Below, piece after piece: positions 1-7,800 of a stretch of 64,000 nt of DNA. Positions within the stretch are counted from its first letter, which is position 1. Each line of letters starts with the position of its first letter. A program made the position numbers and the translations under genes. The stretch covers positions 75,120-139,119 of the forward strand of contig NZ_FPIP01000008.1 of NCBI RefSeq assembly GCF_900119075.1, read 5' to 3'. Under the pieces are notes generated by a model. The model saw only the letters and a list, made by a program, of their open reading frames with translations, was not told the DNA's origin and ran no database searches. Source of the DNA: Ruminococcus flavefaciens. Lineage in GTDB: Bacteria > Bacillota > Clostridia > Oscillospirales > Ruminococcaceae.

Positions 1-684
1 CCTCAGAACAATGCGGTTCCCGCAGGCACTGAGATGAACAAGAATGCTACTATGTCTGATGATTTCAGAAACGGCTCATCACGCCATTTCATTGCTTCTG
101 ACGGCTGGGAGAACGGCGATCCGTTTGACTGCGGCTGGTATGCTTCACAGACAGCTTTCAGAAACGGTGCTCTCGAACTCACTATCGACAGAGACAAAAC
201 AGGCAAGTACAACTACGCAGGCGCTGAGTACAGAACCAATGATTTCTACGGCTTCGGCTATTATGAAACATCTATGCAGGCTATCAAGAACAACGGCGTT
301 GTTTCTTCATTCTTCACCTACACAGGTGAGTCCGACGGCAATCCTTGGGACGAGATAGACATCGAGATCCTTGGCAAGGACACAACAAAGGTACAGTTCA
401 ACTACTATACCAACGGACAGGGCAAGCATGAGTTCATGTACGACCTTGGCTTCGACGCTTCACAGGGCTTCCACACCTATGGATTCGACTGGCAGCGCGA
501 CCATATCACATGGTATGTAGACGGCAAGGCAGTTTATACAGCTAACCAGAATATTCCTCAGACCCCCGGTAAGATCATGATGAACGCATGGCCCGGCAGA
601 GGAGTTGACGAGTGGCTTGCACACTATGACGGAAGAACTCCGCTCACAGCACGCTATCAGTGGGTAACATACAACAAGCAGTAA
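1..684 (+). CDS. GH16 lichenase module, C-terminal part of a larger enzyme
   Basis: The frame is open from the first base, so this is the 3' end of a longer gene. The 227 visible residues form a glycoside hydrolase family 16 module of the bacterial lichenase (beta-1,3-1,4-glucanase) type. The signature WDEIDIE is encoded at about 346-366; its two glutamates (codons 352 and 364) would be nucleophile and acid/base, with the aspartate at 358 between them. The family cleaves mixed-linkage beta-glucans of cereal cell walls. The first residues are Asn/Pro-rich and read like the end of an inter-domain linker. In R. flavefaciens a GH11-dockerin-GH16 enzyme is known (XynD), and this could be the tail of such a protein, but the upstream modules are outside the window. 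No dockerin lies in the visible part. An intrinsic terminator follows at once. Confidence 0.9.
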   Translation, partial: PQNNAVPAGTEMNKNATMSDDFRNGSSRHFIASDGWENGDPFDCGWYASQTAFRNGALELTIDRDKTGKYNYAGAEYRTNDFYGFGYYETSMQAIKNNGVVSSFFTYTGESDGNPWDEIDIEILGKDTTKVQFNYYTNGQGKHEFMYDLGFDASQGFHTYGFDWQRDHITWYVDGKAVYTANQNIPQTPGKIMMNAWPGRGVDEWLAHYDGRTPLTARYQWVTYNKQ

Positions 685-695
685 TTGAACAGCTT

Positions 696-725
696 AAAAA
701 GGACGGTTTTAAGCCGTCCTTTTTT
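696..725 (+). terminator. Intrinsic terminator after the GH16 gene
   Basis: GGACGG (701-706) pairs with CCGTCC (714-719), flanked by an A-run and a T-run. It lies 12 bases after the stop codon. Confidence 0.85.
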
Positions 726-841
726 ATAGTGAAGGGTAAAATTTTTATGCGATTTGCGGCAGTAAACACTGCAAAGTGATAAAGCATTTGTTTGTATTGT
801 AAAAACGATTCATAAATTAGAAAAAAAATTCCATAAAACGC

Positions 842-870
842 TTGAAATAGCCATGTGCATATGATATAAT
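842..870 (+). promoter_or_regulatory. Sigma-A type promoter of the CotH/CBM6 gene
   Basis: TTGAAA at 842-847 and TATAAT at 865-870 are separated by 17 bases. The predicted transcript starts near 877 and leaves a leader of about 105 bases before the ATG at 982. The rest of the gap between 726 and 981 is AT-rich, with no other feature seen. Confidence 0.7.
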
Positions 871-981
871 ATTTAAGCTGTGTGTATTTGTGACACTTAT
901 CTGCTGAATATACGGAAAAAGTCATAATACTTATTAACTGGAAATAATTAAGAGAGAAATGTTACAAGCTGGAGGAAAAAA

Positions 982-3900
982 ATGAATAAAACGTCAAGAA
1001 AACGTACTGCCGCAGGAGTTCTGTGTCTTGGTATGCTGCTTAATACCGCTGCATATCTTCCTGCAAATGCAGAATCGGGAGTACAGATCACTGTAAACGA
1101 GGTATGTTCTAAGAATACCACCTACAAAGCAGCGGACGGAAACTGCTATGACTGGATCGAGCTTTACAACGGCGGAAAGACTGAAGCTGATATTTCGGGC
1201 TGGGGACTTTCCGACAAGGCTGATAAGCCTTACAAATATGCATTCCCTGACGGAACGCATATCGCCGCAGGAGGCAGACTTGTTGTTTTCTGCGACAGTG
1301 ACGCCGCAAAGAATGATACGAAGATAGCTCCCTTCGGACTGTCAGCGTCAGGTGAAACTCTTACTCTGACGGACAAGGGCGGCAATAACGCACAGACTAT
1401 CACATTTGAGACTATCCCTGCGGATAATTCCTACGGACAGTATCCCGACGGCAGCGGACAGTTCTATATACTTAAAGGCACTCCCGACAAGGCAAATTCT
1501 GCTCCCGAGGGAAGTGCGGCTGTACATAAGCCGACATTCTCGCATGAAAGCGGCTTTTATGACAGCGATTTCAAACTGACACTCACAGCCGATGAGGGCT
1601 GCGATATATACTATACAACAGACGGAAGCGATCCTGTGTACGGCTCGAAGAAGTACACAGAGCCCCTGAGTATCAAGGATATGTCCGATACCGAGAACCG
1701 CCTCAGCAAGCGCACGGATATAGTTCCCGACGGAGCCGAGGCTCCCCGCGGAAACGTTGACAAGGCTGTTATTATCCGCGCTGTTGCAGTTGACAAGGAT
1801 AATCACGCCAGCGAATACGTTACAAAGACATATATGCTCGGCAAAACAAATTCGGGCTATTATAAGAATATGAAGGTGATCTCTCTCGTTACCGATCCTG
1901 CAAATCTCTTTGACAAGGAAAAGGGAATATACTGCCTCGGCAACATCTATGACCAGAACAGAGAAGCCGACAGGGAAAAGTGGCCGTGGGAGAAAAAAGC
2001 CAACTATTCAATGAAGGGCAGAGAATGGGAACGTCCTGCTATCTTCACTATGTTCGACAACGGAGAAAAGGTCATCGACCAGAATGTAGGCATTCGTATC
2101 AAGGGTGCCTTTTCAAGAGCCCTTGAGCAGAAGAGCTTCAATATCTATACACGCAAGGAGTACGGCTTATCCGAGTTCGATTACGATTTCTTCTCGGGCA
2201 AGGCAACAAAGGCTAAAAACGGCAAGGCTATCAAGAAATATGACGGCATCGTTATCCGCAACGGCGGAAACGACAATACATCGGCTTTCTTCCGCGACAG
2301 CATAAATCAGGCTCTCGTTGCGGATAAGACCTTTGCAAAGCAGACCTCGACTGAGTGCATACTCTTCCTCGACGGCGAGTTCTGGGGTATTTATCAGATG
2401 CAGGAAAAGCTCAACAAAAGCTTTCTTGCCAATCATTACGGCGTTGACAAGAACAGCATAGCTATGATAGAGAACGGCGCTCTCGAAGAGGGTACAGATA
2501 AAGACCTTCAGGACTGGCGCTCTCTTTGCGACGGTGTTGCAAACGGCAGCATTTCCTTTGAGGAGTTCTGCAATAAGGTAGACATTCAAGGCTTCATGGA
2601 CTATTTTGCAGCTCAGATATACTGGTCGAATGCAGACTGGCCGCAGAACAACTTCAGCGCATGGCGCTCAAATACTATTGACGAGAGCAATCCCTACGCC
2701 GACGGCAAGTGGAGAATGATACTCTTCGATACAGAATCGGGACAGGGACTTTACGGTACTGATGACAAGTCCTATCGCGCAGACGGCTTCGAGCGTATCC
2801 GCAATAACAACAGTCAGCTGGCAAGAATGTTCAACGGACTTCTCAATAACGACTCCTTCAGAATGAAATTCGCCAGGACTATGATGGACCTTGCAAATTA
2901 TAACTTTGAACCCAACAAGACCAAGGCACTTATAAACAGCTATAAAAACAGCTACAGACAGCAGATAGCCGATACATATGCACGTTTTCATTCGGGCAGC
3001 TTATCGGGCGACAACGGCATAAGACGCTTTGAGGAGTCGATAGCAACACTTACAGAGTTCTATAACAAGCGCTATCCTTACGCAGAGCGCACCACAAGAA
3101 ACGCTATGAAGCTTTCGGGAGAGCCTCACAAGCTTACGGTAGTGAACACTGCCGACAAGGGCAGCATAAAGCTGAACAGCCTTGACCTTGGTAAGATAAG
3201 CAGCTGGAGCGGTAATTATCATGCTGATTATGACCTCCACCTTACAGCTGCTCCCGTTGAGGGGCAGAAGTTCTCACACTGGGTGCTGAACGGTGCAAAG
3301 CTGAGCAGCGGAGAGCTTACGGATACCTACATCAAGGTAAGAATTGAGAATGACGCTTCGGTACAGGCTGTTTATGTGGGCGACGCTGATGAAAAGACCA
3401 CAACTACTGTACAGACAACGACAAAGGCTGTTACAACGACTACAACAACAGCAAAAACCACGGCTGCAACTGCCAAGACCACTGTTACAACAGCAAAAAC
3501 TACAGCGACAACCAAGGCTTCAACAAAGCCTGTTACTACGACCACAAGCAAGCCGCTTTCACTGACGGGACTCAAGTCGCTCAGCAAGGTCGTACAGGCT
3601 GAGACCTATGACTTCAAGTCGGGTATCGACACCGAGGACTGCTCTGAGGGCGGAAAGGACGTTGCTTATATCGAAAACGGCGAGTACATCGGCTTCAAGG
3701 CTGTGGACCTCAGCGGCGTCAAGAATATCGACTTCCGTATCGGCTCAAACGGCGCAAGAGCTGTGCTTGAAGTGCGCCTTGACAAGCCCGACGGTCAGGT
3801 CATCGGAAGAATGGACATCAAGAGCACTAACGGCTGGCAGACATGGGGCACTCAGAGGTGCGGCATCTCTGAAACTCAGGGCAAGCACGATATCTATTTC

Positions 3901-4158
3901 GTATTCACGGGCGGAGAAGGCTATCTCTACAATGTGAACTGGTGGAGGACCGACAAGCAGGTCGAGAATTACGCTATCGGAGACCTCAACGGCGACGGTC
4001 AGATAGACAGCTTCGACCTTTGCAAGATGAAGAGAGCGGTCCTCAGCGGAGACGCGGAAAACTTCGGAGCAGCTGATATCAACAGCGACGATGTTATAGA
4101 CAAGGAAGACCTTAAGCTACTTAAGAAGTTCGTACTGGGCGAAATTAAGTATTTTTAA
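982..4158 (+). CDS. Secreted CotH-kinase protein with LTD, CBM6 and C-terminal dockerin
   Basis: A 1058-residue secreted protein. A signal peptide (about residues 1-31, ending near ANA) is followed by a lamin-tail-like domain (35-150), a chitobiase C-terminal-like domain with the YYTTDGSDP motif (180-285), a CotH kinase-like domain (about 295-690), a bacterial beta-repeat with SHWVLNG (710-790), a Thr-rich linker (806-857), a CBM6-like module starting VVQAETYDF (about 870-990) and a dockerin (about 999-1056) with GDLNGDGQID and ADINSDDVID. CotH domains are atypical kinases in spore coats; here the protein is exported, so the substrate is unknown. CBM6 members bind xylan or beta-glucan. The dockerin predicts cellulosome docking. 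The start is set by GGAGG at 971-975, six bases before the ATG. It is a paralogue of the gene at 18149, which lacks the CBM6. Confidence 0.88.
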   Translation: MNKTSRKRTAAGVLCLGMLLNTAAYLPANAESGVQITVNEVCSKNTTYKAADGNCYDWIELYNGGKTEADISGWGLSDKADKPYKYAFPDGTHIAAGGRLVVFCDSDAAKNDTKIAPFGLSASGETLTLTDKGGNNAQTITFETIPADNSYGQYPDGSGQFYILKGTPDKANSAPEGSAAVHKPTFSHESGFYDSDFKLTLTADEGCDIYYTTDGSDPVYGSKKYTEPLSIKDMSDTENRLSKRTDIVPDGAEAPRGNVDKAVIIRAVAVDKDNHASEYVTKTYMLGKTNSGYYKNMKVISLVTDPANLFDKEKGIYCLGNIYDQNREADREKWPWEKKANYSMKGREWERPAIFTMFDNGEKVIDQNVGIRIKGAFSRALEQKSFNIYTRKEYGLSEFDYDFFSGKATKAKNGKAIKKYDGIVIRNGGNDNTSAFFRDSINQALVADKTFAKQTSTECILFLDGEFWGIYQMQEKLNKSFLANHYGVDKNSIAMIENGALEEGTDKDLQDWRSLCDGVANGSISFEEFCNKVDIQGFMDYFAAQIYWSNADWPQNNFSAWRSNTIDESNPYADGKWRMILFDTESGQGLYGTDDKSYRADGFERIRNNNSQLARMFNGLLNNDSFRMKFARTMMDLANYNFEPNKTKALINSYKNSYRQQIADTYARFHSGSLSGDNGIRRFEESIATLTEFYNKRYPYAERTTRNAMKLSGEPHKLTVVNTADKGSIKLNSLDLGKISSWSGNYHADYDLHLTAAPVEGQKFSHWVLNGAKLSSGELTDTYIKVRIENDASVQAVYVGDADEKTTTTVQTTTKAVTTTTTTAKTTAATAKTTVTTAKTTATTKASTKPVTTTTSKPLSLTGLKSLSKVVQAETYDFKSGIDTEDCSEGGKDVAYIENGEYIGFKAVDLSGVKNIDFRIGSNGARAVLEVRLDKPDGQVIGRMDIKSTNGWQTWGTQRCGISETQGKHDIYFVFTGGEGYLYNVNWWRTDKQVENYAIGDLNGDGQIDSFDLCKMKRAVLSGDAENFGAADINSDDVIDKEDLKLLKKFVLGEIKYF

Positions 4159-4193
4159 GGGATAAACAGTTTTGATTTTATAAAAATCAGCGT

Positions 4194-4239
4194 AATGCAC
4201 AATCCGACTATGCAAAGTATAGACGGGTTGTGCATTTTT
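4194..4239 (+). terminator. Terminator after the CotH/CBM6 gene
   Basis: A 13-base stem with one G-T pair (4194-4206 with 4224-4236) is followed by a T-rich tail. Confidence 0.7.
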
Positions 4240-4738
4240 ATTGGAGCTCGCCTGTGATATTCCACCCGTGGTTTACAAAAATCATGAACAGGAAAGAGCA
4301 ATAAATGACAAAAGAAGCGCAAAAAATGAAATATGCTTTGGCCTGCGGCAGGATTTTTCAGGAGAAAATAAGGATATTCCTACCAATTGTAATATTCTGA
4401 TTTGATTTTACAGTTCGGAGAGGCAAAGCTTTCGCAGTATAAATGTGAGGTTGGAATATAGCAATAGTTATTGTGAATAAAGTAAGTAATATTTTGTGCA
4501 CAAAATGAAATGTTGCGAAAATGCGATGTTTGCTAAGCTTAAATGAAATAACTTGGCTCAAATTTCATCTCGTGGCTTACCTGAACTGATAGCAAACACA
4601 AATGATATTACTTATCAAAAATTGCGCTTGATGATTTATGCTAAATAGCAATAAATGATTTCTGGCTAATTTCAGCCAAGTGCAGCACTGAAATAATCGC
4701 AATTTCTGGTCAGAATGGCGATAAGCGCAAAATTCGGC
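4240..4738. other. AT-rich intergenic stretch without a convincing gene
   Basis: About 500 bases with no credible coding sequence on either strand. AGCAATAAATGA occurs twice (near 4297 and 4646). The inverted pair TTGCGCTT (4622-4629) and AAGCGCAA (4723-4730) brackets about 100 bases just upstream of the xylanase promoter and could be a regulatory site. No known motif was recognised. Confidence 0.5.
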
Positions 4739-4768
4739 TTGTGTTTTAATTGATTAAGACATTATAAT
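4739..4768 (+). promoter_or_regulatory. Probable promoter of the multi-domain xylanase
   Basis: TTGTGT at 4739-4744 and TATAAT at 4763-4768, 18 bases apart. The leader would be about 120 bases. Confidence 0.5.
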
Positions 4769-4818
4769 TATATAAGAAATAAAAAAATATGCACTTATTG
4801 GGATTCTTAATCTAACAG

Positions 4819-4865
4819 AGTATCTCTGGAGTTATAGAGCCGATAGGGCGGCTTCGGCAGATACT
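4819..4865 (+). promoter_or_regulatory. Structured leader hairpin before the xylanase ribosome binding site
   Basis: AGTATCT (4819-4825) pairs perfectly with AGATACT (4859-4865). Inside it, GCCGA (4839-4843) pairs with TCGGC (4854-4858). The structure ends 15 bases before the AAGGAG at 4881, so it could affect translation or mRNA stability. It resembles no riboswitch class I know. Confidence 0.4.
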
Positions 4866-4894
4866 TGAATCAAAAACTCAAAGGAGTGATCAAA

Positions 4895-7800
4895 GTGAAG
4901 CTATCAAAAATGAAGAGGGTAATCAGCGGAGCTGTTTCAGCGCTGATGATAGCCTCAAGCATACCCGCTGTAGCATCTGCTGCCGATCAGCAGACGAGAG
5001 GAAATGTCGGCGGATATGACTATGAGATGTGGAACCAGAACGGTCAGGGACAGGCTTCAATGAACCCGGGTGCAGGTTCATTTACTTGTTCATGGAGCAA
5101 TATCGAAAACTTCCTTGCTCGTATGGGTAAGAATTTCGACAGCCAGAAGAAGAATTACAAGGCTTTCGGAGATATTGTCCTCACTTATGATGTAGAGTAC
5201 ACACCAAGAGGAAATTCGTATATGTGCGTATACGGCTGGACAAGAAATCCTCTTATGGAATACTACATCGTAGAAGGCTGGGGCGATTGGAGACCACCCG
5301 GAAATGACGGCGAGAACAAGGGTACTGTAACTCTTAACGGCAATACTTACGATATCCGTAAGTCAATGCGTTACAATCAGCCTTCTCTCGACGGTACTGC
5401 AACATTCCCGCAGTACTGGAGCGTTCGTCAGACCAGCGGTTCCAAGAACAACACTACAAACTACATGAAGGGCACTATCGACGTTTCAAAGCACTTTGAC
5501 GCATGGTCAAAGGCAGGACTTGATATGTCAGGTACTCTCTATGAGGTATCTCTTAATATCGAGGGCTACCGTTCAAACGGTCAGGCTAATGTAAAGAGCG
5601 TTACAGTAAGCACAGGCGGTTCAGGCAATAATAATCAGCAGCAACAGCAGCAAAACAACAACCAGCAGCAGAACCAGTGGAACTGGAATCAGCAGCAGAA
5701 TAACAATCAGCAGCAGAATCAGTGGAATCAGAATCAGCAGCCGCAGCAGCAGAACAACAGCTCAAACTTTACAGCAAGCGGACAGAAGTTCAGCGTAGGA
5801 AACGGACAGACTCAGCACAAGGGCGACAACGTTGACGGCTACAGCTACGAGATCTGGCTCGACAATACAGGCGGAAGCGGTTCAATGACACTTGGCAGCG
5901 GCGGTTCATTCAGCACAGAGTGGAATGCTACAGTTTCAAGAGGTAACTTCCTTGCTCGCCGCGGCAGAAACTACGATGCTACAAAGAAGGCTACAGAGTA
6001 TGGTCCTATCGTAATGGACTATGCAGCTGACTATTCAGCAAGCTCACAGGGTAACTCAAGACTCTGCGTATACGGCTGGATGAAGGATCCTCTTGTTGAG
6101 TATTACATCATCGAGGACTGGGTAAACTGGTGCCCATCACCAAACGGCGGCAGCAAGACCGTTACTATCGACGGTGCTCAGTATGAGATATTCCAGCTTG
6201 ACCATACAGGTCCTACTATCCTCGGCAACACTCAGACATTCAAGCAGTACTTCAGTGTTCGTAAGTCAAAGAGAACATCAGGTACTATCACAGTATCAGA
6301 CCACTTCAAGGCTTGGGCAGAGGCAGGCTGGAACATCGGTAACCTCACAGAAGTTGCACTCAACGTAGAAGGTTGGGAGAGCAGCGGTAAGGCTAACGTA
6401 TCCAAGCTCACTATCGGCACAAGCGGCGGCGGAAACAACAACACTCAGCAGAATAACAATCAGCAGCAGAACCAGTGGAACCAGCAGCAGAACAACAACC
6501 AGCAGCAGAACCAGTGGAACCAGCAGCAGAACAATAACCAGCAGCAGAATCAGTGGAACTGGAATCAGCAGCAGAATAACAACCAGCAGCAGAACCAGTG
6601 GAATCAGCAGCAGAATAACAACACAAGCACTTCACAGGGCTCAGGACTCAAGGACATCTTCGCTCCTTGGTTCAAGATCGGTACTTCCGTAAGCCCACAG
6701 GAGCTCAACTCAGGCGCTTCGTTCCTCAAGGAGAACTACAATTCTATCACTCCCGAGAACGAGCTCAAGCCTGATTCGATACTCGATCAGTCAGCTTGTC
6801 AGCAGAGAGGAAACAATGTAAATACACAGATCAACCTCAGCAGAGCTGCTCAGACTCTGAAGTTCTGCGAGAGCAACGGCATCTCTCTCCGCGGTCACAC
6901 ATTCGTTTGGTACAGCCAGACTCCTGACTGGTTCTTCCGTGAGAACTTCTCAAGCAACGGTGCTTACGTATCAAAGGATATCATGGATCAGCGTCTTGAG
7001 AGTATGATAAAGAATACATTCGAGGCACTCAAGACTCAGTATCCTAAGCTTGACGTCTATGCATACGACGTATGCAACGAGCTCTTCGTTAACGACGGCG
7101 GCGGACTCAGACCTGCAAGCAACTCCAACTGGGTAAAGGTTTACGGCGATGATTCATTCGTTCTCAACGCATTCAAGTATGCAAGAAAGTATGCTCCTGC
7201 AGGCTGCAAGCTTTACCTGAATGACTATAACGAGTACATCGGCGCTAAGACAAACGATATCTACAACATGGCAATGAAGCTCAAGCAGCAGGGTACTATC
7301 GACGGTATCGGTATGCAGGCTCATCTTGCTACAAACTATCCTGACGCAAAGACCTTTGAGACAGCTTTAAAGAAGTTCCTCAGCACAGGTCTGGACGTTC
7401 AGATCACAGAGCTTGATATTACTTGCTCAGACCTTAATGCACAGGCTAATCTCTATGAGGATATCTTCAAGATCGCAATGGCTAACTCTGACAGGATACC
7501 TGCTCTTACTATCTGGGGCACATCAGATAATGTAAGCTGGAGATCTTCACAGAATCCGCTCCTGTTCTCACAGGGCTACAAGCCAAAGCCTGCTTATGAT
7601 AAGGTAGTTGCTCTTGCTAAGAGCAGTGCTGCTCCTTCAAACAATAATAACAATAATAATAACAATACTCAGCAGCAGAATAACAACCAGCAGCAGAACC
7701 AGTGGAATCAGCAGCAGAACAACAACCAGCAGCAGAACCAGTGGAATCAGCAGCAGAACAACAACCAGCAGCAGAACAACCAGTGGAATCAGCAGCAGAA

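Noticed and set aside
644..925. A 93-codon minus-strand ORF in the first intergenic region
   Set aside because: It runs through the GH16 terminator and the promoter at 842, has no ribosome site and shows no domain.
4819..4865. A known riboswitch (cyclic di-GMP, THF or similar) before the xylanase
   Set aside because: The hairpin lacks the conserved core of any class I can recall, so it is listed only as a structured leader.
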